Part shown: positions 23,831-31,943 of the stretch, piece by piece
How the letters are laid out: each line of letters starts with the position of its first letter
Numbering within the stretch: position 1 is the stretch's first letter
Assembly: GCA_023301665.1 (NCBI GenBank)
Contig: JALZUL010000197.1
Span: forward strand, 1 to 34,621
Reading direction: 5' to 3'
DNA from: Ascidiaceihabitans sp.
GTDB taxonomy: Bacteria > Pseudomonadota > Alphaproteobacteria > Rhodobacterales > Rhodobacteraceae
DNA: 34,621 nucleotides
Notes under the pieces: generated by a model
Database searches by the model: none
The model's input: the letters and a program-made list of their open reading frames with translations, nothing else
What the model was told of the DNA's origin: nothing
Position numbers and translations under genes: made by a program

Positions 23831-25386
23831 CGCAACCAAATCTCAACACGGCGATTGGCTTGACGGCCCCATTCGCTGTCATCACATGCCATTGGAAGCG
23901 CTTCACCAAAAGCGTCTACCTCCAACTGCACGCGATCCAAGTTCGCTGTTTCTGCAGCCTGTGTCACCGCCCGACGCACGGCCTCAGCACGGCGCAAAGC
24001 AATATCACGGTTTGCACTTGAAGGGCCATCGCCGTCACTGAACCCAACAAACATAATGCGACGCGCATCATAGGTGCCTATTTCAAGCGCACGCGCCAAT
24101 TGCTGGACGTTAGAGCGCGATTGCGCATCCAGCCGCACTGAACCCGCCTCAAAGCGAAAGGACGTAGACAAACGCGCCATATCATCCAACGTTCGGGTCA
24201 TTCTCTGCAATTCTTCTAACGAAATTTCAGGGCCAGCCGTTGTGATTGCGTTGGCAAAACGATCCCCTTGGTCAGCTATACTGATCTCTTCAGCGGCCTG
24301 ATCAACAAATCCCGCACGCCGAATAACAATCTGTGCAGAAGATCCCCGCGTATAGGCAAGGAATTCTCGTGCGATTTTTGGAAGGCGCCGTGCCGGAAGA
24401 TATAAAAACATTGGGGCGGTTAATGGATAATCTTCGGTTTTGATCGTTCGACGTGCCGCTCGTAAAGAAAAGCCACATTCCCCGCGGAGAGTTAATACCT
24501 GAGTGTTCCCAGTTTCAGCATAGCTCGCTACTCCAATCGCAAATGGCGACGCTTCAACGGCCTCAGACAGTTCAGAACCACGGGCATGGCGTACAATATT
24601 TTTCCCAAATTTTAACCTTGCTGGCTTCATCACTTGATCTTCAACAGCCTGCCCTAATCCTGTTAAGGCACTTGGAAGATGCAAATCTATCGGTGCATTT
24701 GGGCCACCCAACTGAGACCAGTTTAAAATATCCCCAGCAAAAATTGCAGCCAGCTCTGTCGGCGAAATCGATCGTACTGGGTTCCCGGTTGAGACAATAG
24801 GTACGACTGCATCCAAAGCCAAAACTCGGCTACGGTTCGGCCCCGTCAGGTCCCCCATGCCTGCATCACGTGCGCGTTGGCGTTCAGACGCCCGTATCTC
24901 ACGTAAAGCCATGACAATATCGGCCTCATTGGCCAGAAGGTCAGCAAACCCTTCGTCCGCATTGGTCACCCGAAACTTGAATTCAGCCACCAACTTTTCG
25001 CTCTTCTCATCAAATAATTCGTAGGTGAAATGGGTGGGATCGATTTGGAGACGTTCCGTACGAAAGCCATTTCGCAATCCAAACCCTTCAATCAAAGCTG
25101 GCATCAAGACAGCACCCATTGTCGCTGAACCTGAAACTTGAATTTCAGCAACGAAATCTTGAAGGTTAGGACAAGCTGGGCCGTCACAAAGCACGCCAGA
25201 GCCATCGACGGTCATCTCGCCATAGACTGTATCTAAGCGATAGAACTCACCATCAAAGCCCAGCAACGTTCCGTTAAGCTCGACCTGACCATCAGGTGAT
25301 TTTAACGTAACATCCTGTGCTTGAGCCGAACCCAACACCGAAAAAAGAAAAAGTGCGGCGAAAGCCGCCGCACGTTTCAAGGTCAT
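23827..25386 (-). CDS. Phosphate-binding-protein-like/OmpA-domain fusion, exported
   Basis: A 519-residue exported protein with signal peptide (cleavage probably after AQA, residue 23). Residues about 85-345 look like a PstS-type periplasmic binding domain: VSGSATMGAVLMPALIEGFG, ADIVMALREIRASE, VPIVSTGNPVRSISPTELAAIFAGDILNWSQLGG. Residues about 405-519 form an OmpA-like peptidoglycan-binding domain (IMFVGFSDGDGPSSANRDIALRRAEAVRRAV, ending RQANRRVEIWLR). Binding-domain plus OmpA fusions occur in Rhodobacterales; the ligand is unknown, and the protein is probably anchored to the cell wall. AAGGAT lies six bases before the ATG. It is 22 bases downstream of the unknown exported protein, so the two are likely cotranscribed. 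Confidence 0.85.
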   Translation of the reverse strand: MTLKRAAAFAALFLFSVLGSAQAQDVTLKSPDGQVELNGTLLGFDGEFYRLDTVYGEMTVDGSGVLCDGPACPNLQDFVAEIQVSGSATMGAVLMPALIEGFGLRNGFRTERLQIDPTHFTYELFDEKSEKLVAEFKFRVTNADEGFADLLANEADIVMALREIRASERQRARDAGMGDLTGPNRSRVLALDAVVPIVSTGNPVRSISPTELAAIFAGDILNWSQLGGPNAPIDLHLPSALTGLGQAVEDQVMKPARLKFGKNIVRHARGSELSEAVEASPFAIGVASYAETGNTQVLTLRGECGFSLRAARRTIKTEDYPLTAPMFLYLPARRLPKIAREFLAYTRGSSAQIVIRRAGFVDQAAEEISIADQGDRFANAITTAGPEISLEELQRMTRTLDDMARLSTSFRFEAGSVRLDAQSRSNVQQLARALEIGTYDARRIMFVGFSDGDGPSSANRDIALRRAEAVRRAVTQAAETANLDRVQLEVDAFGEALPMACDDSEWGRQANRRVEIWLR

Positions 25387-25408
25387 AAGAGATCCTTATC
25401 GCAGCAAT

Positions 25409-26410
25409 TTAGTTAGCCGCGACTTTCAGGTCTTCGACAAGATTATTCAACACCAGAAAGGTACCTTTGGCGTCACAACTTGGCACAGCAAGGGTTAAAT
25501 CGCGGATTTTTACGTTATCCTCGGTCACTTCCAACGATTGCGCCTCGATCTCTTGTCCGCAATTCATAGCTGTGACTTCGGCCTCCACGCTTAGATCGAC
25601 AACACCTGATTGCTGGCTCATTCCCTTTGGAAACGAATACACTTCGACCATCAATGGTTCCGCAATAGTGGCATCTCCTAGGCTGGTCAGAAAACCAAGA
25701 CCTTCTTTTACGAAGTTGGAATCTCGTGCCGCACCATTCCAGACATGCCCTGCATCCCCATAATTGGCACCAAATTCACGCGCGTGCATCTCAAAGCCTG
25801 CATAGCTTTTCCATTGAATCGCTGTGCGCTCATATTGACGTAACTCTGGGACTTTAACTTGAGTCACAGCGCCATCCCCGTTTGCAAAGGCAAAGATAAC
25901 CATCGCATTTTCATCTAAAGCAGGAAGAGTAACCGTAAGGCTTCCGTCTGAAGTCGTGGTCTGAGAAAACATCATACCGCGATGATGCACTGTGACCCGT
26001 TCATTTGGTAGACACGGCGCGCTCAAAGACGCTTCGACCATGGCCGCTTTTTTCACAAAGCCACTTGCTCGTATTTCACAATTTAAATTGGGAACCACAG
26101 CGTCTTCGGTCGGATTCTCTAGGATGCTAGTTGCCACTGAAGCCAAAACAACAGGTTCATCGATAACGGACACCACCTGAGAAACTGTTTCTGTTTCCGC
26201 GGAGGTCAAAGTTATGTCTTCGACCTTAAGTAAAGTATCATCTCGCACATCTACAGTCGTGGCACTGCTTTCCTGGATGACTGAGATCTCAGCCGTCTGG
26301 GAGCCGCCGTAACGCTGTTCTGCAGCATCCCCACTTTGCATGATAAAGCCAATGCCTGCGGCACAAGCCAATGTACCTGCTGCGGTTGCTACTTCTCTGC
26401 TCTTTAGCAT
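25409..26410 (-). CDS. Unrecognised exported or membrane-anchored protein
   Basis: A 333-residue protein I do not recognise. The N-terminus (MLKSREVATAAGTLACAAGIGFIMQSG) looks like a signal peptide or anchor. Residues about 30-105 are acidic, Val/Ser/Thr-rich and low in complexity, like a linker. Residues ~108-193 hold two cysteines (LNCEIRASG, SAPCLPNE) in a beta-rich stretch; the last ~135 residues hold two more (MNCGQ, PSCDAKG), fitting two disulfide-stabilised beta domains. It sits between secA and the binding/OmpA fusion, all on the same strand, with the fusion only 22 bases downstream. A role in envelope assembly with its neighbour is plausible from position only. Confidence 0.75.
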   Translation of the reverse strand: MLKSREVATAAGTLACAAGIGFIMQSGDAAEQRYGGSQTAEISVIQESSATTVDVRDDTLLKVEDITLTSAETETVSQVVSVIDEPVVLASVATSILENPTEDAVVPNLNCEIRASGFVKKAAMVEASLSAPCLPNERVTVHHRGMMFSQTTTSDGSLTVTLPALDENAMVIFAFANGDGAVTQVKVPELRQYERTAIQWKSYAGFEMHAREFGANYGDAGHVWNGAARDSNFVKEGLGFLTSLGDATIAEPLMVEVYSFPKGMSQQSGVVDLSVEAEVTAMNCGQEIEAQSLEVTEDNVKIRDLTLAVPSCDAKGTFLVLNNLVEDLKVAAN

Positions 26411-26469
26411 CGTCCTGTCCCTTCTGATGAATTGGGTCAGGTAATAGATGCTTAATAAAGTAGGCTAAT

Positions 26470-26491
26470 ACAGGCCAAACATATGGCCTGT
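26470..26491. terminator. Stem-loop in the secA to unknown-protein gap
   Basis: ACAGGCCA (26470-26477) pairs perfectly with TGGCCTGT (26484-26491) around a six-base loop. It lies between the end of secA and the start of the next minus-strand gene. No long T-run follows on the minus strand (ATTAGCC). It may help end secA transcripts or stabilise their 3' ends. Confidence 0.45.
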
Positions 26492-26512
26492 TCTGGGATT
26501 CATTTTGGCAGG

Positions 26513-26530
26513 AAAGAGGCGGGCCTCTTT
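26513..26530 (-). terminator. Hairpin overlapping the secA stop codon
   Basis: AAAGAGG (26513-26519) pairs with CCTCTTT (26524-26530) around a CGGG loop. The stem includes the first two bases of the secA stop codon. On the minus strand it ends in CCTCTTTCC, a short T-run, so weak termination or 3' protection is likely. A second stem lies 22 bases further on. Confidence 0.45.
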
Positions 26531-29228
26531 ATGACACGCGTCCGTGGCAATGTTTAAACTTCTCGCCTGACCCACATGGGCACAATTCATTTCGACCTGG
26601 GTTACCCCATGTTGACGGGTCATCCGCGACGAAGCCTGCTGCAATTGCTTCAGCTGTTGGCTCTGGCAATGCCATCTGTGTACTTGCTGCAGCAGCGGCA
26701 GCTTGTTGTGCCGCTATTTGCGCGGCCATCTCACGTTGCTCTTCTTCGGTAACAGGACGAATCTGAGAAAGTTTTTGCGTCACATCCTCGCGAAGACTAT
26801 CCAACATTCCTTCAAACAATTGGAACGCTTCGTTCTTATATTCATTCAAAGGGTCACGCTGTGCATAGCCGCGGAAACCAACGACTGACCGAAGATGCTC
26901 GAGAGTCAAAAGATGTTCACGCCATTTGCCATCGATCGATTGCAACAATAGCTGCTTCTCGATCATACGCATGTTTTCTGCGCCAAACGTTTCTGCTTTT
27001 TCGGCCGCTTGTTCGTCAGTCGCTGCCAACAAACGCTCTGCTATTTGCTCGTCATCGACGCCTTCTTCTGCACACCACTCCATCACAGGAACATCAACGC
27101 CCAAACGTTCGATCACAGCAGCGTACAAACCTTCTGCGTTCCACTGATCCGCATAGGAATTCGGTGGCATGAATTCAAAGATCAAGTCTTCGATCACTTC
27201 GCTGCGCATATCTGTCGTGATCTCAGAAAGATCAGACGATTCCATGATTTCACGACGCTGTCCAAAGATCACCTTGCGTTGGTCGTTCATCACGTCGTCG
27301 AATTTCAGCAATTGCTTGCGAATATCAAAGTTGCGGCCTTCAACCTTAGCCTGCGCGCGCTCTAGAGATTTATTAACCCACGGGTGAATGATGGCTTCAC
27401 CTTCTTCCAAGCCCAATGTTGTTAGCACCTTTTCTAGACGATCAGAGCCGAAGATACGCATCAAATCATCTTCAAGGCTAAGATAGAAAGAGGTGCGGCC
27501 CGGATCGCCCTGACGGCCGGAACGGCCGCGCAATTGGTTATCGATACGGCGGCTTTCATGGCGCTCCGATGCCATTACGAACAATCCGCCAGCCTCAAGA
27601 ACCTGCTTTTTCTCGTCGTCAAACTTTGCTTGGTACTCAGAACGGATCGCATCTGGATCGGCTTCTGGGTCTGCTGCAATAGCTTCCAAAACCGCCAACT
27701 CAATGTTACCGCCCAACTGAATGTCAGTACCGCGTCCAGCCATATTGGTTGCGATTGTAACTGCGCCTAACTTGCCAGCATCAGCGATGATCTGTGCTTC
27801 TTGCTCATGCAAGCGCGCGTTTAGAACGTTATGGGCGATACCCTCAGCGGTCAGCGCTTGACTGAACATCTCTGATTTCTCAATCGAAGTTGTACCAACC
27901 AAAACAGGCTGTTTATTAGAATTCGCTTCTTTGATCTCTTTGATCATCGCTTCGTATTTTTCACGCTGCGAACGATAGACGCGGTCGTCTTCGTCCACAC
28001 GTGCGATGCCACGATTTGTCGGAACCTCAACAACGCCGAGGCCATAAATCTCTCTGAATTCGTCGGCTTCTGTTGTCGCCGTACCGGTCATGCCAGAGAG
28101 CTTATCATAAAGGCGGAAATAGTTTTGGAATGTCACCGACGCCAAAGTCACGTTCTCTGGCTTAATGTCGACGTTCTCTTTTGCTTCAATTGCTTGATGA
28201 AGACCCTCTGACATCCGGCGACCTGCCATCATCCGGCCAGTAAATTCGTCAATCAAAACAACTTCGCCATCACGAACGATGTAATCCTTATCGCGCTGGA
28301 ACAATTTGTGAGCACGCAAACCTTGATTGATATGGTGAACGAGGCTGGTGCTTTCAGGATCATAAAGCGTCGCATCTTGATCCAGCAGACCACGTGCACG
28401 CAATTGTTCCTCAAGGAATTCGTTGCCTTCATCGGTAAAGGTCACGTTGCGGGTCTTCTCGTCCAACTCGAAATGCTCATCGGACAAAGACGGAATGACA
28501 CCATCAATGGTAAGATACATTTCGGAACGATCTTCCGCAGGGCCGGAAATAATCAAAGGCGTACGTGCTTCATCGATCAGGATACTGTCGACTTCATCCA
28601 CGATCGCAAAGTTATGCACTTTTTGGAAAATCTGGCTCAGCTCAGATTTCATGTTGTCGCGCAGATAATCAAAACCTAGCTCATTGTTCGTCGCGTAGGT
28701 GATGTCACATTCATAGGCAGCTTGCTTATCTTCTTGAGATGCATCGCCAACCGCAACGCCCGTGGTTAAGCCAAGGGCCGCAAACACTTTGCTCATCCAT
28801 TCGGCATCACGTTTGGCCAAATATTCGTTCACCGTAACAACGTGTACACCCTTACCAGTCAAACCGTTCAAATAGGCTGGGAAGGTCGCAACAAGAGTTT
28901 TACCCTCGCCGGTTTTCATCTCAGAAATGTTCCCCTGATGTAGGAAAATCCCACCCATCAGCTGCACATCAAAGGCACGTAAGCCCAATGCGCGTCTGGC
29001 CGCTTCGCGGCAATTGGCGAAAGCTTCAGGCAAAAGACTATCCAAACTCTCGCCGTTATTCGCGCGGTCAGCGAATTCGCGCGTTTTTGCAATTAACTCT
29101 TCGTCAGATAGCGCTTCGAACTCAGGTTCGAGTGCATTGATCTTTTCCACCAACGGACGGATTGCTTTAACTTTGCGATCATTGGCGGTCCCAAAGATCT
29201 TTTTCGTAAGTGTTCCGAAACCAAGCAT
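26529..29228 (-). CDS. secA: Protein translocase ATPase SecA
   Basis: Motor ATPase that pushes unfolded preproteins through SecYEG. The 899-residue form has Walker A MKTGEGKT (104-111), the DEAD-type VDEVDSILIDEARTPL, GRMMAGRRMSEGLHQAIEAKE, and TNMAGRGTDIQLGG with RGRSGRQGDPGRTSFYLSLEDDLMRIF in the second motor domain. It ends with the zinc-binding tail NELCPCGSGEKFKHCHG. The open frame continues to 29354, but ATG 29228 is right: GGAG lies six bases upstream and MLGFGTLTKKIFGTANDRKVK is the family N-terminus. It is divergent from a parvulin isomerase, so export and folding factors share one intergenic region. Confidence 0.98.
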   Translation of the reverse strand: MLGFGTLTKKIFGTANDRKVKAIRPLVEKINALEPEFEALSDEELIAKTREFADRANNGESLDSLLPEAFANCREAARRALGLRAFDVQLMGGIFLHQGNISEMKTGEGKTLVATFPAYLNGLTGKGVHVVTVNEYLAKRDAEWMSKVFAALGLTTGVAVGDASQEDKQAAYECDITYATNNELGFDYLRDNMKSELSQIFQKVHNFAIVDEVDSILIDEARTPLIISGPAEDRSEMYLTIDGVIPSLSDEHFELDEKTRNVTFTDEGNEFLEEQLRARGLLDQDATLYDPESTSLVHHINQGLRAHKLFQRDKDYIVRDGEVVLIDEFTGRMMAGRRMSEGLHQAIEAKENVDIKPENVTLASVTFQNYFRLYDKLSGMTGTATTEADEFREIYGLGVVEVPTNRGIARVDEDDRVYRSQREKYEAMIKEIKEANSNKQPVLVGTTSIEKSEMFSQALTAEGIAHNVLNARLHEQEAQIIADAGKLGAVTIATNMAGRGTDIQLGGNIELAVLEAIAADPEADPDAIRSEYQAKFDDEKKQVLEAGGLFVMASERHESRRIDNQLRGRSGRQGDPGRTSFYLSLEDDLMRIFGSDRLEKVLTTLGLEEGEAIIHPWVNKSLERAQAKVEGRNFDIRKQLLKFDDVMNDQRKVIFGQRREIMESSDLSEITTDMRSEVIEDLIFEFMPPNSYADQWNAEGLYAAVIERLGVDVPVMEWCAEEGVDDEQIAERLLAATDEQAAEKAETFGAENMRMIEKQLLLQSIDGKWREHLLTLEHLRSVVGFRGYAQRDPLNEYKNEAFQLFEGMLDSLREDVTQKLSQIRPVTEEEQREMAAQIAAQQAAAAAASTQMALPEPTAEAIAAGFVADDPSTWGNPGRNELCPCGSGEKFKHCHGRVS

Positions 29229-29262
29229 AAGTACTCCAAGCCGATGGTTAGTTGTCTTTTGC

Positions 29263-29276
29263 AGCAAGCGCTTGCT
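29263..29276. repeat. 14-base perfect palindrome in the secA leader
   Basis: AGCAAGC joined to GCTTGCT is a perfect palindrome about 35 bases upstream of the secA start codon. It could be an operator half-site pair or a leader hairpin. The palindrome is seen; the function is unknown. Confidence 0.45.
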
Positions 29277-29335
29277 CGACCCGCGTTCAGACCATAGATA
29301 CAGGGTAAGGATCGACCCCAAACCATGCCATAGCG

Positions 29336-29364
29336 GATGTAAGGGCCACATCATACCGTGTCAA
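29336..29364 (-). promoter_or_regulatory. Candidate secA promoter
   Basis: On the minus strand, a perfect TTGACA (29364-29359) is followed 17 bases later by TACATC (29341-29336), a weak -10. The position gives a secA leader of about 100 bases that carries the palindrome at 29263-29276. Confidence 0.4.
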
Positions 29365-29404
29365 TGTTGCGCACTGTCGTGACCCATAACCATAGGACTA
29401 AACA

Positions 29405-30244
29405 ATGCAAAAACGTCTCAACTTTATCGCCGCTTTAGGCCTTGCTCTAACTTTAACCGGTCCTGCTACCGCTCAAGACGCAAGCACAGTCGTTGCGACA
29501 GTAAATGGCAAAGACATCACTATCGGTCATATGATTGTCGCGCGCGCGACGTTGCCAGAGCAATATCAACAGTTGCCGGCAAATGTTTTGTTTGACGGCA
29601 TCCTCAAGCAACTTGTCGATCAAACGCTTTTGGCAGATGATTTTTCCGGCGATTTGCCACCACGTGTGTCTTTGTCTTTGGAAAACGAAGAACGTTCTTT
29701 GATCGCTGGGGAACGTGTTGAGGCCGCATTGGCAGAAGCTTTGACAGACGAAGCCATCCAAGAAGCCTACAATGCGGAATACGCAAATGTAGAACCCACA
29801 CAAGAATACAATGCATCCCACATTCTTGTCGAAACCGAAGAAGAGGCACTTGCGATCAAAGCTGATCTAGACGGTGGCGCAGATTTCGCAGCAACGGCAC
29901 AAGAAAAATCAACTGGGCCATCGGGTCCAAATGGTGGTTCTTTGGGTTGGTTTGGCAAAGGGGCAATGGTTCCTTCCTTTGAGGCGGCTGTCGTTGAGCT
30001 CGAAGTCGGCACTGTATCTGCACCAGTGGAAACCCAATTCGGCTGGCACGTCATTATTTTGAATGAAACCCGCAACTCTAACGCGCCAACTTTGGAAGAA
30101 GCGCGCGCACAGCTTCAGGGTCAAATTCAAGAGACCGCCGTAAATGCGGTTATTGAAAACTTGCGCGCCAATGCTGAGATCGATGAAACCGGAGCTGAAG
30201 GTATTGATCCTGCGATCATTGGCGACCTCGCGATTATCGAATAA
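29405..30244 (+). CDS. Periplasmic parvulin-type peptidyl-prolyl isomerase
   Basis: A 279-residue folding helper for exported proteins, of the PrsA/SurA/PpiC type. Signal peptide with cleavage after ATA (about residue 23), then an N-terminal chaperone-like helical region (VNGKDITIGHMIVARATLPEQYQQLP). The parvulin domain is about residues 135-225: YNASHILVETEEEALAI, KSTGPSGPNGGSLGWFGKGAMVPSFEAAV, TQFGWHVIILNE, with the usual catalytic histidines in ASHILV and FGWHVI. AGGA eight bases before ATG 29405. argJ starts six bases after its stop, so they are cotranscribed. It is divergent from secA. Confidence 0.93.
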   Translation: MQKRLNFIAALGLALTLTGPATAQDASTVVATVNGKDITIGHMIVARATLPEQYQQLPANVLFDGILKQLVDQTLLADDFSGDLPPRVSLSLENEERSLIAGERVEAALAEALTDEAIQEAYNAEYANVEPTQEYNASHILVETEEEALAIKADLDGGADFAATAQEKSTGPSGPNGGSLGWFGKGAMVPSFEAAVVELEVGTVSAPVETQFGWHVIILNETRNSNAPTLEEARAQLQGQIQETAVNAVIENLRANAEIDETGAEGIDPAIIGDLAIIE

Positions 30245-30249
30245 CTAAA

Positions 30250-31476
30250 ATGGTCGACACAATGACAAAATCTCCGCTGGCGCCAGGCCAGTTCCCTGAT
30301 TTGCCAGCAGTAGATGGCGTCACATTCGCAACCGTCGCTGCGGGCGTACGGTATCAAGGACGTGACGATGTCATGCTTGCGAAACTTAGCGCGGGTACTT
30401 CGATTGCGGGTGTATTCACCAAATCCACGACGCGGGCGGCTCCGGTGTTGGATTGTCAGTCAAAGCTGGGCGCAGACACTTCTGCGCCCGCAGCGATCCT
30501 TGTTAATTCCGGTAACGCCAATGCTTTTACTGGCAAGAATGGTCAGGAGTCGGTGAACGCAATTTGTAACGCAGTTTCGAGAACATGTAGCGTTCCTGAG
30601 AACCGTATCTTTACGTCATCAACCGGCGTCATAGGCGAACCACTTGCGCACGACCGTATTATTGACAGTCTCAAAACATTGGAAGCAAATCAAACTGCGA
30701 CTGGTGTCGAGACCGCCGCCAAAGCCATCATGACAACCGACACCTATGCTAAAGGTTCTGCACAATCTGTAGAAATAGATGGTAAGGTCGTGCAGATTGT
30801 TGGGATCGCCAAAGGCTCAGGTATGATCGCGCCCGATATGGCGACAATGCTGGTCTACATTTTTACCGACGCTTTATTTGAGCAATCAGAATTGCAAAAG
30901 CTAGTATCCGATACCGCAGATCAGACATTCAATTGCATCACCGTCGATAGCGACACATCCACGTCCGATAGCCTAATCATGGCTGCTACTGGTGCCTCTG
31001 GCATTGATGCTTTGGGGAATGACGATTTCGCATCTGCATTGCACAGCCTCATGCTTGACCTCGCTCAACAAGTAGTGCGCGACGGTGAAGGCGCGACCAA
31101 GCTTGTAGAAATACAGGTAACTGGTGCCGTCGATGATAGGGTTGCAAAAACCCATGCGCTGGCCATCGCAAATTCGCCGCTTGTTAAAACAGCAATTGCT
31201 GGCGAGGATCCCAATTGGGGTCGGATCGTTATGGCTATTGGTAAATCGGGTGCACCAGCAGACCGCGATTTAATTTCAATCTCATTCGGCGATGTAAACG
31301 TTGCGACAAAGGGCTGGGTTAATCCAGACTACCGCGAAGCGGACGCTGCCGCTTTGATGAAAAAACAAAAGATCAACATAACAATCGACCTAGGAATGGG
31401 TGAAGGATCGACCACCGTATGGACCTGCGATTTGACGCACGGCTATATTTCTATCAACGCAGATTATCGCTCATGA
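30250..31476 (+). CDS. argJ: Bifunctional glutamate N-acetyltransferase / ornithine acetyltransferase
   Basis: Arginine-pathway enzyme that transfers the acetyl group from N-acetylornithine to glutamate; many forms also use acetyl-CoA to acetylate glutamate. The 408-residue precursor cleaves itself before Thr199 in GMIAPDMATML, giving alpha and beta chains; TTDTYAKGSA, SSTGVIGEPL and EDPNWGRIVMAIGKSG are also family motifs. ATG 30250 is six bases after the parvulin stop; an alternative ATG at 30262 would lose four residues. No clear Shine-Dalgarno, so coupling is likely. It overlaps mutT by four bases (ATGA). Single- or dual-activity type cannot be decided from sequence alone. Confidence 0.95.
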   Translation: MVDTMTKSPLAPGQFPDLPAVDGVTFATVAAGVRYQGRDDVMLAKLSAGTSIAGVFTKSTTRAAPVLDCQSKLGADTSAPAAILVNSGNANAFTGKNGQESVNAICNAVSRTCSVPENRIFTSSTGVIGEPLAHDRIIDSLKTLEANQTATGVETAAKAIMTTDTYAKGSAQSVEIDGKVVQIVGIAKGSGMIAPDMATMLVYIFTDALFEQSELQKLVSDTADQTFNCITVDSDTSTSDSLIMAATGASGIDALGNDDFASALHSLMLDLAQQVVRDGEGATKLVEIQVTGAVDDRVAKTHALAIANSPLVKTAIAGEDPNWGRIVMAIGKSGAPADRDLISISFGDVNVATKGWVNPDYREADAAALMKKQKINITIDLGMGEGSTTVWTCDLTHGYISINADYRS

Positions 31477-31871
31477 AGGTTGTTCTTGTTTCCGCCGTAG
31501 CCCTGATTGATGTCGACGGCCGCGTCCTGTTAGGCCAACGACCCGAAGGCAAATCAATGGCAGGCCTTTGGGAGTTTCCCGGCGGTAAGGTTGAGGTTGG
31601 GGAAACCCCTGAAGCCGCCCTTATCCGCGAGCTCGAAGAAGAGCTCGGCATCAATACCTGGGAAAGCTGCTTAGCGCCGCTCACATTCGCGAGCCATAGC
31701 TACGAAGATTTCCATCTGCTCATGCCGTTATTTGCCTGCCGCAAATGGGAAGGCACCCCGATGTCTCGTGAAAACCAAGCCCTAAAATGGGTGCGCCCAA
31801 ATCAATTACGGGATTACCCAATGCCCGCCGCTGATATCCCGCTCATTCCAATCTTGAGGGATTGGCTTTAA
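31473..31871 (+). CDS. mutT: Nudix hydrolase MutT (8-oxo-dGTP diphosphatase)
   Basis: A 132-residue Nudix enzyme expected to clean 8-oxo-dGTP from the nucleotide pool and so prevent A:T to C:G mutations. The Nudix box is complete at residues 38-60 (GKVEVGETPEAALIRELEEELGI), preceded by AGLWEFPGG, which is characteristic of MutT proper. The frame could start at 31419, but ATG 31473 overlaps the argJ stop as ATGA and gives the normal MutT length, so it was preferred. Its mRNA ends at the strong terminator at 31891. Confidence 0.9.
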   Translation: MKVVLVSAVALIDVDGRVLLGQRPEGKSMAGLWEFPGGKVEVGETPEAALIRELEEELGINTWESCLAPLTFASHSYEDFHLLMPLFACRKWEGTPMSRENQALKWVRPNQLRDYPMPAADIPLIPILRDWL

Positions 31872-31890
31872 ATAAACCGAATTTGAAACG

Positions 31891-31923
31891 AAAAAGGGGA
31901 AGGTTAAAACCTTCCCCTTTTTT
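31891..31923. terminator. Strong bidirectional terminator between mutT and infB
   Basis: AAAAAGGGGAAGG (31891-31903) pairs perfectly with CCTTCCCCTTTTT (31910-31922) around a TTAAAA loop, followed by another T. Both strands carry a GC-rich core followed by a T-run, so it can serve mutT on the plus strand and infB on the minus strand. Confidence 0.92.
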
Positions 31924-31943
31924 ATTGATTTCGATCAAACCGC

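Noticed and set aside
29229..29354. 42-residue N-terminal extension of SecA
   Set aside because: The Shine-Dalgarno and the conserved MLGFGTLTKK start support ATG 29228; the extension overlaps the likely promoter and palindrome.
31419..31472. 18-residue extension of MutT inside argJ
   Set aside because: ATG 31473 overlaps the argJ stop as ATGA and gives the usual MutT length.
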